This document shows positions 11,803 through 22,355 of a stretch of DNA of 64,000 nucleotides, piece after piece. Every line of letters begins with the position of its first letter. The first letter of the stretch is position 1. Source of the stretch: Bemisia tabaci (Eukaryota > Arthropoda > Insecta > Hemiptera > Aleyrodidae); contig NC_092797.1 in assembly GCF_918797505.1 (NCBI RefSeq), positions 21,403,372-21,467,371 of the forward strand. Direction: 5' to 3'. The position numbers were made by a program, and so were the translations under genes. Below the pieces are notes generated by a model. It was not told where the DNA came from and did not search any database. It worked only from the letters and a program-made list of their open reading frames with translations.

Positions 11803-12061
11803 CAAATCGTCGTTTCCTTCACGAAATAACGTAACTACAATTCAACGCCGCCAAATTTTCCCTCACAAATTGCGTTTTTACCAGGAAAATCTTGGGCATT
11901 TCTAATTGAAAATTTCACTGATTTTTCCTTATATTTCATGCAACGATCAGTAAAATTTCAGATAAAAATCGCAGGGGTGCATTTTTATGAAACGAATTAA
12001 TTGTTTCAGCCAATTTGGCAACCTTGGAATGGAGTTATGTTCCTCCGAGAACGACGAAATG
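11803..12061. mobile_element. MITE family C copy
   Basis: It runs from CAAATCGTCGTTTCC to GAACGACGAAATG, with inner motifs AACGTAACT, GCCAAATTT and CCAATTTGGCAACCTTGGAA. It resembles the 60038 copy throughout. Confidence 0.72.
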
Positions 12062-12805
12062 TACCATATATTCGGGTTTCTGACGGTCCGGAAAACCTGG
12101 AAAATCAGGGAATTTGCGGTGACTGGAAAAGAGAAGCAGCGTTCAGCAGAAGTCAGCTTAATTAGAAGGAATCCTAACCCAAATGAAAGTTTAGTCGGAC
12201 AGGCAGAGAAAGTCGTGAAAAGTCGTAGTGTTCGGAAATATTGAAGTGAGGGAAGCTAGGGAATCGGAAAATGTAGTAGGTACATGAAAACCCCGTTATC
12301 TTTATTTTTTTGCGCCTAAGCTATTATTCAACTTTAACATTATGTGTGCTTTTTCTTTCCTAAAATTCTGAAACTTCCGGACAAAATCACATATTAAACC
12401 TGAGTATCAGTTTTAGACTTACAGACTGCACACAATCGCACTTTATCTACATCTCCGTTCCTCCAGAAATCACTCAATAACTTTATTTTGTTCAGAACTA
12501 TGCGCATATATTTGTATCGATCGGAATGTCTCTGTAGTTTACCCCTCTCAATTTTTTTCCTCATCGGGTCCGGCGGGTTGTTACTATTTTTATGAAACTA
12601 ACATCAACCTAGCCGGGCCCGGTTATCACAGCGGAAACCGCCACCGCTGGATATCCTGTATGAAGGCGATGCTCTACCTCCACTGATAATACTCCCGGCT
12701 GCATAAAGTTATTTAATTCGTAATATGTAATGTGTTGAGTATGGTCGTGGATGTCTGAGTTGTAAATTTCGGACCATTGTTTAGCTTCAACTTCATCAAT
12801 TTTGA
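12062..12805. other. No gene seen
   Basis: AT-rich sequence between a family C MITE and the duplicated Copia target region. Confidence 0.4.
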
Positions 12806-12935
12806 GAGCTTTTTTTATGTGAAAAATAAAAAATTTAGTAAATAAAAGTGCAGGTGCAAAATTGAAAAAAATGTTTTTTGAAAAAACTTAAACACCTATG
12901 TTCAACTCAAAATTCAGTGAACTTCAAAATCAACC
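12806..12935. repeat. Diverged direct repeat flanking the Copia element, left copy
   Basis: About 130 bp (starting near GCTTTTTTTATG, with TTAGTAAATAAAA, ending CTTCAAAATCAACCTT) recur in diverged form at 17503-17630. The element landed at the edge of a pre-existing tandem duplication. Confidence 0.75.
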
Positions 12936-12937
12936 TT

Positions 12938-12942
12938 CCTCC
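12938..12942. repeat. Copia target-site duplication, left copy (CCTCC)
   Basis: CCTCC lies immediately before the 5' LTR and is repeated immediately after the 3' LTR. Five bp is the usual length for Copia integration. Confidence 0.9.
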
Positions 12943-13178
12943 TGTTGAACCCTGGAATTAATCATAATCTTGACAACGTCGCTTTATGGCGACTCATACT
13001 GCGAGTCCTATTTCAATGTTGATAAGCACCTGCGTATAGCAGCCCCTTCCCCTTGTTAGCTAGTTCGCCAATACATCTCCTCGTCGGACCACGTTCTCTG
13101 TTTTCTTTCAATAAAATATGTAATTCATATTCCAATAATGACTACTCCGAAATATACCCAAAACACCTATCCTCATTA
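12943..13178 (+). repeat. Copia element 5' LTR
   Basis: 236 bp, starting TGTTGAACCC and ending CCTCATTA, identical by eye to 17261-17496. It contains AATAAA at 13110-13115. No protein is encoded. Confidence 0.95.
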
Positions 13179-13193
13179 GGTTATGGGCCCAGG
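13179..13193 (+). other. Copia minus-strand primer-binding site (internal initiator tRNA-Met type)
   Basis: GGTTATGGGCCCAG starts on the base after the 5' LTR. From memory this is the same start as the Drosophila copia primer site, which pairs with an internal fragment of initiator tRNA-Met and not with the tRNA 3' end. Confidence 0.8.
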
Positions 13194-13400
13194 ATTACGC
13201 GGAACGCGACGCGGTATTGTCGTCCTGTGGATTAATGTGTTTTGTGGTTCCTGTGGAATAATGTGACTCGATGCTCGGAAAAGGGCAGAAACTGAAAACT
13301 ACTTTCATCATGTTGTGCACCGAATAATATAAACTAAAACCCCGTTCTTTGTGTCTAAAATTAAAAAAATTAAAACCATCTTGTGAAGGGATGAAATAAA

Positions 13401-13480
13401 AATTAAAAATTAAAACCCAATGTGTGAAAAATAAAATTAAAATTAAAAATTAAAACCCAATGTGTGAAAAATAAAATTAA
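13401..13480 (+). repeat. Exact 40-bp tandem duplication in the Copia leader
   Basis: Bases 13401-13440 and 13441-13480 are identical AT-rich 40-mers (each contains AAAACCCAATGTGTG). They sit between the primer site and the Gag start, in a leader rich in AATTAAAA. Confidence 0.9.
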
Positions 13481-13678
13481 AATTAAAACATTTAAAAATT
13501 TTGTGAAGAACTGAAGTGACGGTAGTTAATTCTGAACTTTGTGAAACTAGAAGTTCAGGAAAATTAAAATAACTTTGAATTTTATAAAATTCGGAACTCT
13601 TTGAACTTTTGAAAGATAAGAAAAATTAAAATCATTCTGAACTTTGTGAAATCTGAAAGACTAAAGTAAAACTTAAAA

Positions 13679-16600
13679 ATGGATAACATCAAGCGCGATG
13701 AACTTAGAGACATTGAAAAACTGAAAGATACGAGTAATTTTCAATTTTGGAAATTCCAAGTTACAATTGTTTTGAAAGCCGGAAATGCGTACGAGATACT
13801 GACGGGACAAAGTGTGAAACCTGCAGCGGATGGAGAAGATGGAAAGAAGGACCAAAAACAACTCAAGGAATGGCAGAAAGGAGACGCTCTTGCACAAAAA
13901 GTGATCGTCCAAACGGTGGAGAGAAGTGTGATGATTCATCTCATGAACTGTGACAGCGCAAAAGCAATGTGGGATGTACTTTTGAAACTCTACGAACGAG
14001 ATGACACCGAACAAAGATGCCAACTTCTGGAGGAATTTTTCAACGCTAAATATCAGAAAGGTACTTCCATCATGAGCCATGTGAGTACTCTGGAAAATCT
14101 CTACACAAGACTGAATGCTATTAAGGGAAACGTGTCTGAGCAAATGTTAATAACTAAAATTATAACAACCCTACCTAGTCATTACAGCTATTTTTCTGCA
14201 GCTTGGGAAGCCACAGCTACTGAGAGTAAAACTTTGGTAACTTTAAAATCACGACTCATGGCTGAGGAAAATCGTCACAAAAGCCAAAAGGCTGAACCTG
14301 AAGGCTTAGCTTTCAGAGCACAAGTGCAGAAATGTTACAATTGTAATCGAATAGGGCACCGTTTGAAAGAATGTAGGGATAAAATTGTCTGTAATCTATG
14401 TAACAAACCGAATCATGTTGCCAAATTTTGTAGAAATAAAAATGGCAGTGCGCGTGATAAAACTGATAACAAAAATAAAGGGTCTTATCCTCCTTGTGGA
14501 ATTTGTAAGAAGACTAATCATCTAGAGGCACAATGTTTTTTTAGAGATAAGAATGAAAGTGATGAGAAAAATAAGAGAAATAAGAATGGTAAACCTGTGC
14601 TTATGGCAAACAATTTGTACGACGGTGACGTCAAAACATGGGTCATTGACTCCGGTGCTACGTCACATATCTGTCGTTCTAGAGAATATTTCACTGAATT
14701 CGTTAAGTGTGATCACAAAATTGGTGTTGCCAAAGAGGGCGAATTTTTGATCGCCAGAGGAATAGGAGTGATTCATTTTGATCGATTTATTTTACGTGAT
14801 GTGTATTATATCCCTGAAGCGTCTAGAAATCTAATTTCCATAAGTGTAATAACCCAGCAGGATGGTCAGGTATTCTTTGATAAAAATGAAGTAACAATTA
14901 AAAAAGATGGTAAGTTTGTATTTAAAGGTACTCAGGATGAATCAGGTCTCTTTATTGCAAATGCAGAGGTTTGTGAACCAAGTGAGATTAAAGATGAGGA
15001 TATGAAAGGTAACGCTTTCCTCACTAGCCCTGCATTAGATTGGCACGCAAAAATGGGGCATTTGGGTAAAAATAACATGTTAAAACTGGTAAAAATGGCC
15101 GAAGGCATTAATTTAACCGAAAAAGACGAAAAAATAATAGTATCAAGAGACGTTGCATTTATAAAACCAAGTAACAATAAACTTTTGGATGCAGAAAATG
15201 TGTGTGATCCATTTGAGGATCTGTTTAAAAGAGAGGAGAGTGAATCAGAAAAATCAGACGAGAATCTCAGTGAGAATGAGGTGGAAATGCATCAAGATGA
15301 GACAGAGGAAGAGATTCATCAAAATAATGCAAACGAGACGGAGGGAGAGCCTCTTCAAAACATTCAAAATGAGACAGAGGAAGAAAATCTTCAAAAAGAA
15401 CAAAACGAAGTCGCAACACGTGCTGGACGTGTTACAAAACAAACTCAATTCTATGGAGATCCAGTACCGAGTAGTTGTATCCTTTTGACATTTTCCGACG
15501 CAGTAACTGGACCAGATGGTCGCAAATGGAAAACTGCTATCGAAGACGAAATAAATTCGTTGGCAGAAAACGAAGTCTACAAATTAGTGGACGAAAAAGA
15601 AGCAAAAGGGGCAAAAGTACTGTCTAATAGATGGGTATTTAGAATTAAAGATAATGGTCAATACAAAGCTCGTTTATGCGTTCGGGGAAATGAGCAAAAA
15701 GAAGACGACTTCGACTATGAAGAAATTTTTAGTCCCGTAACGAACGAAAGTTCAATAAAAATTATGTTTGCTTTAGCTCTCCAATACAATTATAAAATAC
15801 TGAAATTTGATGTAAAATGTGCTTTCTTGTATGGAAATTTAGAGGAGAATGTTTTCATGAAAATACCCGAAGGTTATACTAAGTATAAGAATAAAATTTT
15901 CAAACTTCTGAAAGCACTTTATGGCCTCAAACAGTCGCCTTTACAATGGTTTAAAAGATTGACTGACTTTCTTGCGAAATGTGGATTAAAACAGCTGAAA
16001 TCTGATAGGTGCGTTTTCAGAAATACTAAGGGCACACTTTGGCTCGCCATTCATGTTGACGATGGTCTGGTTGTGTATAAAAATGTTGATGAGAAAAATC
16101 ATTTAGTAAAAGCCATGCAGAGAGAATTTAAGCTTACATTGGAGGAGAACCCTACGTGTTACTTAAACATAAAAATCGAGGCCAAGGGCGATACATTAAA
16201 ATTGTCACAGGAAGCGTATGCGAACTCAATCATAAATTCCTTTAACATGAGTGACTGTAAACCTGTTTCAACGCCGATGGAGCCCGGTCAGATGATAGAG
16301 AGAACCGGAAACTCCGCCGACGATTTCCCATACAGGCAAGCCGTTGGAAGTTTGCTTTATCTCAGTAACAAGACGCGTCCTGACATTTCTTTTGCTGTCA
16401 GCTACGCAAGTCGTCACATGGAGAAGCCTGAGAAAAATGATATTGATATCATAAAACGAATACTGAGATACTTAAGGGGCACCACTGGGGATGGTGTCAT
16501 GTTTGAACGGTCAACCGAATCTGAGTTAACTTTATCAGCATTCTGCGACGCCAGCTACGCTGACGATTTAATCACCCGGCGAAGCACCTCGGGATATATG

Positions 16601-16987
16601 GTACTTTTGAACGACAACCCAGTCAGCTGGGCATCCCGAAGGCAACCAATAGTTGCCACGTCAACCACAGAGAGTGAGTATATTGCGTTGGCGGATACTT
16701 TGAAAAATCTATTGTTTTTAAAATCCTTCATAGAAGAATTAACGGACAAACAAGTTCGATGCATCTTGAAAGAAGATAACCAAGGGACTATAAGAGTTGT
16801 AAAAAAGGGTCAATTCAATAGACGATCCAAGCACATAGATGTGCGTTACCATTACGTGCATGAGAAATTTTCGGAGGGTTTTTTCAAAATTCAATACTGT
16901 CCATCGAGCGAACAACTTGCCGATATGCTCACCAAACCCCTCCCGAAACTAAAATTCATATCTCTCAGAGATAGGGTTGTGAAATAA
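13679..16987 (+). CDS. Copia Gag-Pol polyprotein with in-frame loss of the integrase core
   Basis: A single frame of 1102 residues encodes the element's replication proteins. In order: a Copia-type Gag domain (about residues 10-180, FWKFQVTIVLK); CCHC zinc knuckles (CYNCNRIGHRLKEC near 219, CNLCNKPNHVAKFC after it, then a third CGICKKTNHLEAQC); an aspartic protease with WVIDSGATSHIC near 324; a pre-integrase motif (LDWHAKMGHLG). It then passes directly to KIIVSRDVAF, a phrase that normally follows integrase, so roughly 250-300 residues including the DDE core are missing in frame. An acidic linker follows, then reverse transcriptase (FDVKCAFLYGNLEE, LKALYGLKQSP, active site HVDD at 792-795) and RNase H (FCDASYADD near 955, STTESEYIAL, DNQGTI). 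Typical Copia polyproteins are about 1400 residues. There is no frameshift or stop. The first ATG is taken as the start. Confidence 0.93.
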   Translation: MDNIKRDELRDIEKLKDTSNFQFWKFQVTIVLKAGNAYEILTGQSVKPAADGEDGKKDQKQLKEWQKGDALAQKVIVQTVERSVMIHLMNCDSAKAMWDVLLKLYERDDTEQRCQLLEEFFNAKYQKGTSIMSHVSTLENLYTRLNAIKGNVSEQMLITKIITTLPSHYSYFSAAWEATATESKTLVTLKSRLMAEENRHKSQKAEPEGLAFRAQVQKCYNCNRIGHRLKECRDKIVCNLCNKPNHVAKFCRNKNGSARDKTDNKNKGSYPPCGICKKTNHLEAQCFFRDKNESDEKNKRNKNGKPVLMANNLYDGDVKTWVIDSGATSHICRSREYFTEFVKCDHKIGVAKEGEFLIARGIGVIHFDRFILRDVYYIPEASRNLISISVITQQDGQVFFDKNEVTIKKDGKFVFKGTQDESGLFIANAEVCEPSEIKDEDMKGNAFLTSPALDWHAKMGHLGKNNMLKLVKMAEGINLTEKDEKIIVSRDVAFIKPSNNKLLDAENVCDPFEDLFKREESESEKSDENLSENEVEMHQDETEEEIHQNNANETEGEPLQNIQNETEEENLQKEQNEVATRAGRVTKQTQFYGDPVPSSCILLTFSDAVTGPDGRKWKTAIEDEINSLAENEVYKLVDEKEAKGAKVLSNRWVFRIKDNGQYKARLCVRGNEQKEDDFDYEEIFSPVTNESSIKIMFALALQYNYKILKFDVKCAFLYGNLEENVFMKIPEGYTKYKNKIFKLLKALYGLKQSPLQWFKRLTDFLAKCGLKQLKSDRCVFRNTKGTLWLAIHVDDGLVVYKNVDEKNHLVKAMQREFKLTLEENPTCYLNIKIEAKGDTLKLSQEAYANSIINSFNMSDCKPVSTPMEPGQMIERTGNSADDFPYRQAVGSLLYLSNKTRPDISFAVSYASRHMEKPEKNDIDIIKRILRYLRGTTGDGVMFERSTESELTLSAFCDASYADDLITRRSTSGYMVLLNDNPVSWASRRQPIVATSTTESEYIALADTLKNLLFLKSFIEELTDKQVRCILKEDNQGTIRVVKKGQFNRRSKHIDVRYHYVHEKFSEGFFKIQYCPSSEQLADMLTKPLPKLKFISLRDRVVK

Positions 16988-17249
16988 TTTCTGAAATAAT
17001 TCTATTTACTATGCTTTTCATTATTTCTTTTTTTTCAGTGTATTTTTCAAATACTCTCTGAAATCTTCAACATAATTCTATGTTTTCTTTGCTATGTTTA
17101 CATAACACTATTAAAAATTTATTTACTTGTAATAATATTAAGTTTCTTTTTGTAACGATGAGGAGTAGAGTTCTTCCGTAAGAAGGACACATAGGTTTTG
17201 ATGTATCCCCCATACTATAATAAGCGTTTTTATTAGAGAAATGTCAAGA

Positions 17250-17260
17250 TTAAGGGGGAG
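17250..17260 (+). other. Copia polypurine tract
   Basis: TTAAGGGGGAG lies directly before the 3' LTR, the expected position for plus-strand priming. Confidence 0.85.
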
Positions 17261-17496
17261 TGTTGAACCCTGGAATTAATCATAATCTTGACAACGTCGC
17301 TTTATGGCGACTCATACTGCGAGTCCTATTTCAATGTTGATAAGCACCTGCGTATAGCAGCCCCTTCCCCTTGTTAGCTAGTTCGCCAATACATCTCCTC
17401 GTCGGACCACGTTCTCTGTTTTCTTTCAATAAAATATGTAATTCATATTCCAATAATGACTACTCCGAAATATACCCAAAACACCTATCCTCATTA
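17261..17496 (+). repeat. Copia element 3' LTR
   Basis: 236 bp, identical by eye to the 5' LTR. AATAAA at 17428-17433 is the likely polyadenylation signal of the element's transcript. Confidence 0.95.
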
Positions 17497-17501
17497 CCTC
17501 C
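17497..17501. repeat. Copia target-site duplication, right copy (CCTCC)
   Basis: CCTCC directly follows the 3' LTR, matching 12938-12942. Confidence 0.9.
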
Positions 17502-17502
17502 C

Positions 17503-17631
17503 AGTCTTTTTTTTAAATAAAAAAATTAGTAAATAAAAATGATAATACAAAATCGAAAAAAAAAATATGTTTTGAAAAACACAAATCACCAATGCCCAAC
17601 CAAACATTTTGTAGACTTCAAAATTAACCTT
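17503..17631. repeat. Diverged direct repeat flanking the Copia element, right copy
   Basis: It shares TTAGTAAATAAAA, AAAATYGAAAAAAA and CTTCAAAATYAACCTT in the same order with 12806-12935. Confidence 0.75.
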
Positions 17632-18271
17632 TTCATTATGGCTCGCAGCCTGATAAATTGTTTTCCCGCGCATTTCAACTCCAACCGATTTCGAAAAATG
17701 TCTGTCTTTTATGAAAATATAAGGTAGCGTTTAAAATAACTTTTGAGAACCCTTCCGGCTCCAGCACGGTGTTCAGTTCAGCATGATAATTCGAATAAAC
17801 GTGCATGTGACCCATATCATCCCCGTCTCACACTGAGAGGTGCATGCGGATAGAAGTTATTAAAATTTCACTTTTTCCTCGCAAATATCGAACGGGTAAT
17901 TTTGGAACGGTGCGACCGCCGTACGCGAGACCTACCCGCATGAAATTGATCGATGAAATGATGAGAGTGGTGGCTAACCATGACGAAAGAACAACAATGA
18001 AGGGAATCTCATATGCGGGTCCGAGTGTCCGGGCCGCCTGGGCCGGTGGGCCCCCGTTGGTGCAATGCGCTGTTGAACTGGTCTCTTTATGCACGATTCT
18101 CGAACTCAGTCGATCAACATTGACCTCATATGTGTCTTGCAACTGGAGTATTATCTCGAATGCAGAATCCAATGGCTCCAGTCCTTACCCACGAGTTAAT
18201 TTGTACTGTAAGATGAAAGCACCACTCTCAATAGACTGAATCCCCGGGGGTCGCATATTAAACCAAGAACC
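17632..18271. other. No gene supported
   Basis: Frames of 114-131 codons overlap on both strands (17828-18239) with no recognisable motif. Probably non-coding. Confidence 0.3.
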
Positions 18272-18410
18272 TTAAATCAAGAACCAAGCCTCTTAATTTG
18301 AGCGGATTTCCTTTTGATTTAAGCATAAATCTGATTGAATGAAAAGTCCTTTTTCTTGTCAATGTTTTCAAGAGTCTGGACTCTAGATCTAATGTGTTTT
18401 TTTTCCAGTG
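18272..18410. mobile_element. Palindromic MITE, family A, truncated copy
   Basis: It has the loop and right arm only (AAATCAAGAACCAAGCCTC to CCAGTG). The left arm is lost. Confidence 0.8.
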
Positions 18411-18544
18411 TTTCCTTTTTACCCCCAAAATGAGGACGATGAAAAATTCAGCGAAAACGGTAAAATAACGAGCCCTCTGGACGTTGGAAAGTCTCGAGGG
18501 AGGCGCGAAGCAGTTATCCGAGCGTCAGCACAATTTCGGACGAC

Positions 18545-18778
18545 GCACGATGGATCGAGTCAATGGAAGAAGTCGGACATGAAATTTTTGACAAAAATTG
18601 TAAAATTTTTCGTTTATCTCATCACAATTTTAATTTTAATGGGTGTTATAACAGAAAATTTTACGAAAAATCCAATGAAACTACTTTTAAAATATCAAAA
18701 TTTCGTATTTTTGAAGATATAGGCTTTTAAAGTTTTTAAATCATGTCCGACCTCTCCCATTGACTCAATTCACCGTGC
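18545..18778. mobile_element. MITE family G, complete copy
   Basis: It runs from GCACGATGGATCGAGTCAAT to ATTGACTCAATTCACCGTGC, 234 bp, with GAC on both sides (18542-18544 and 18779-18781). The inner GGTCGGACATGAA-type motif recurs at 48017. Confidence 0.82.
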
Positions 18779-19068
18779 GACGATGGACGGCGCGAGAGGG
18801 AGGGGGAGGGGGCGAGGCGAGCTTCGATTCGAGTGAAGCTTTGGATTGGGTCAAGTTCAGGTCAGGTTAATCACTTGAAAGTCATCGTAGATCGGAGAGC
18901 TGGAGCCGCGAAGGCATTTCCATGGGAGTCGCGCTCGCGGTGACTAACATTCGCCGCGGATCACGTTTTAAACGTCAAGGTAATCCGGTGTCGGAACGCA
19001 AGCGCGCGACTCCATCATCTGCCACGGTTATCCCCCGCTCTCGAGAAAAACCGCCGTAACAAAATTCG

Positions 19069-19283
19069 ACCACAGCCAAATTCCCCACGGATCAATTATT
19101 CGTTTCCGATGGCAATTACCGAAATATTTCCTCGAAATATTGTATTACTTCGGATCAAATACAAAATTAAAGTCTCGAAAAATTTGGTGGAAAAATATTC
19201 TCAATCTGCCCAGAAAATCGATGTTTTATCGGAGGAGATTTGGCAACGTTCGAAAGCTCATACGGTGTTTTTTCTTGGCACAC
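19069..19283. mobile_element. MITE family B, end-worn copy
   Basis: Only the inner parts and right side are clear (AGATTTGGCAACGTTCGAAA, then CATACGGTG and a worn TTGGCACACGG tip). Confidence 0.55.
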
Positions 19284-21543
19284 GGTGTTGCTCGTCGACC
19301 CGTTGCTACGGCAGATATCGCCGGTATTTTAGTTGTTGAGATAAAATAGCCCTCAGAGCCGACGCCGGCTATTAAAACCCTTTAAACGATCCAAGCAAAA
19401 GTATACTCTGGAAACAGCTATAATGCCGCAAGGAAAGAAACTCCCATCTTCGTCACACTGACACGGTGGAAAGTTTTCTTGCATTTCAAAAGCGCCTAAA
19501 GTTTCTCTGATTGTTGAGGGTTTGTGAGCATGCATGGCGACATGTATCTGACTTTTTGAGGACTGGGATATAAAAATACGTCTCTCAAGACAAATCAAGT
19601 TCAGAATTCGAGGTTCAATGATAAATAGTAAGAATGAGATATCGACCATGTAAGTCGACAATCACATAACTCTGTTTGCGATTTCGCAGACTTCCTGTCT
19701 TACTTTATTTTTTAAACGGGAAACTACTCAACCGCAACTCCTTCAAACTGCCGTGATTTTTCCTCTCGGTGTGAAGAAAATTCTACAAAAACCTCAAGGA
19801 ATGATGTCAATTTGTTCTCCTCTAAAAAAATAACAGAGAGGCCGAGATTTTCAGACACCGCAAACGAAATATGTGATTGCCGACTTACACCGTCGATATG
19901 CAACATTTTCGATAGCTCACGAAAATGTATGCTTTGATAGCAAAATTTTCCGACTTTTCACGGTTGAATAAGATTTATGAACTACAAGGTTTCTGTTCCA
20001 CTTGATTTGACATAAGTGTACATGTTTAGATTTCGCTTCAAAGTTGACCTCCGAACGTTATAATCGCTCTCGGCGTATGCTTTTGAAGAGGGTACTCTAA
20101 ACGTGGTGCTCCAATTCTTACTTTATCTAGTGGCCCTTCCTCTCAAAATCAGAGGGCTGAGCTCCTATGGTCTTAGGAACTATTAATGTACTTTGAAAAA
20201 AAGTTGATAATGTCGCGATAAAAATCTGTAACAGTTTACTTCATCGACACAAAAGGCAACGCTAGAATCAAATCCCGGTTTAAGAGAAACAAGAGAACAG
20301 TGTCGAATGCGACGAACTGAATATACAAATCCATTTTAACACCTGGATGCAACTATTCGAGCTCTATGGATGTCCATGTTGCATACGCACAAAATTGAAG
20401 GCGTTTTGACCAGCCAGGCACTCGCCACTTCACCGGTAGCGCTGCAGCGCCAACGGCGAGTTTCATTGCGAGGATAAAAAATGACAGAACACTTTCAATT
20501 CATCGTTAATACTACAAAGATAATTGCCAGGCACGAATACTTCCCTACAAATACGTACAGGCGTAGGATGTGAGTATCTTTTGTGGTTTAGTTTTGATAC
20601 CGCATGTTTTGATCATGAATAAATATATTTGTGAAAATTATATTATATTCTGCTCTTTTCGTCTTAAAACGTGAGCTAGCTATGAATGAGATCAACGACT
20701 TATGTGCTCTGAAAATGATCACGACGCCTGTTCAATTTAGAGCAAGAAGTTTGGCGTTGCTATCAAGAATTTCCTGGAAAGAGAGATGCAATCATAAAAC
20801 CGTGAACAATAAATATTTGTAATATGAAATAACCCTCTCTGATACCGAGGATCCGTTAATCGTCATCCTTATTTTAAAAGAGTGAAACATTTCAGGAGCA
20901 CATGCTAATTTTCAATCATAGTGCCGTGAGGAACCATTAGCGCGACTTGCAATCGAACGCGCCTTCAATTTGGGTGATACTCCACGCATTGCCTTGGAGT
21001 TCGTTTAGTTGCGTGACCCAACCGAACCCAACTATTTGATCGTTGATGTAGTTCTATGCTTATTACAGTCGGTTATTTGAAAGCGACTGTCTCTCTCGCA
21101 CATTTTCCCTCCATTTTCAAGTAAAGGTGTTGCTGAAACAATCTCAGCAGTTTCAGTATGTGAAACGTATTTGGAATTGCGACATCCTCCTAGTTTTTTC
21201 TTCAGTTCTTGAAAATAATTAATTTTGCACCGACACTATCCAATTAATCCCCCGTAATTGAATCGGTTTTATTTTGACGGTTAAATGTCCGTATTAGCAT
21301 GGGGGAAAGCACCGTCTCCCCTACATCCTTAAACGGAACGCCTTTGATACGTATTCACTCTAGTTAATGGTAAAATTCATTCGAATGCGTTGAGTACTCA
21401 ATTTGTCGTAGAAGCCAGGAATCTCTTTTTGTGCACATGGCAAGATAAAAACAGCTTTGGATTCGTTTGAAGTCTGAAACACTTGAATTCGAAACAGGCG
21501 AGGAATCTTCTTTGTCTTCTGCGAGAGTCATTAGGCGATCGTA
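19284..21543. other. No feature seen
   Basis: Unique AT-rich intergenic DNA. A short inverted motif (AGCGCTGCAGCGC, about 20440) is the only structure noticed. Confidence 0.4.
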
Positions 21544-21549
21544 GCGGTC

Positions 21550-21798
21550 TGCCGTGCTGAGTAAAACGCCGTATGAGCATTCGAATGTCGCCAAATTTTC
21601 TCCCAGAAATTATTTATTTTTGAAGAAGTTCAGAATATTGAACCTCGAAATTTTCAGGCTTTTTGGATCAAATTACGAAGGAAATCGTCTGGAAAATCGG
21701 AAGAGAAATACTTGCAAATTTCCCCGAAAATTTGTGATTTGTCGAAGGAAATTTGGCAACGTCTGATGGTTTGTACGGCGTTCTTCCGTAGCACGGCA
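21550..21798. mobile_element. MITE family B, complete copy
   Basis: 249 bp with ends TGCCGTGCTGAGTAAAACGC and GCGTTCTTCCGTAGCACGGC, followed inward by TTGCCAAATTT-type motifs on both sides. GCGGTC and GCGGTG flank it, suggesting a short target duplication. The superfamily is not clear. Confidence 0.82.
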
Positions 21799-21804
21799 GC
21801 GGTG

Positions 21805-22351
21805 TGCACCTATCCAATCACCAATCGGCCCGAGGCGGACTATTTATATGCTCGTCTAGACGAAGTCATTTGGTGCGCTCGATATCGGGAGAGAGAGGAA
21901 AACCCGATGACCTGTAGTGCCCGATTTCCGGGGGTCACGGTCGTGCCAAAATTCGAGCGATCCATTACGCGAATATTTCTGCTTTGCATTTCATTTCCGC
22001 CGTTAAAAATACTCGCCGTAATTGAATTCGCTCATTCGCGCGTCTTAATTTTTCCTCGCGCGCTTCTGCGAGTCCTCGAAATGCGTTTCGTTCGAGCGAC
22101 TCCGCCCTCGCCCGCATATCCCGATCGATTCTCCTCTTTTCTTTTTCTTTTCATCCCGCTCAAGCTTTTAAGACAACCTTTAAAATTATGCTTCTATTTT
22201 CGAACTTGTTTTTTCGGTCTCTTTCATTCGAGAGTTGAAAATTTTTATCCGCTCGAGGTGCCTCAGCTCATGTATATGTCATGGAGGAATTTTGTTTGAT
22301 CATCATCAATGAGCTCTGATGTGCATTAATTTTACGCGCGGTTATAAGCAG
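21805..22351. other. No gene supported
   Basis: The + strand frame running 21712-22299 begins inside the family B MITE and has no motif. Confidence 0.35.
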
Positions 22352-22355
22352 TATA

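Larger units (their letters stand above)
12943..17496 (+). mobile_element. Complete Copia-type LTR retrotransposon lacking its integrase core
   Basis: A 4554-bp element has two 236-bp LTRs that I read as identical, a 5-bp target duplication CCTCC on both sides, a tRNA-derived primer site directly after the left LTR, a purine tract before the right LTR, and one Gag-Pol frame of 1102 codons. Domain order (Gag, zinc knuckles, protease, then reverse transcriptase and RNase H) is Ty1/Copia. The integrase core expected between protease and reverse transcriptase is absent. Identical LTRs imply recent insertion, presumably with integrase supplied in trans. The LTRs end TG...TA, not the usual TG...CA. 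Confidence 0.93.

Noticed and set aside
13179..13193. Possible tRNA gene fragment
   Set aside because: Its position immediately after the LTR makes it the retrotransposon primer-binding site.
17828..18239. Opposed 114- and 131-codon frames
   Set aside because: They overlap on both strands. No signature, signal peptide or consistent membrane pattern.
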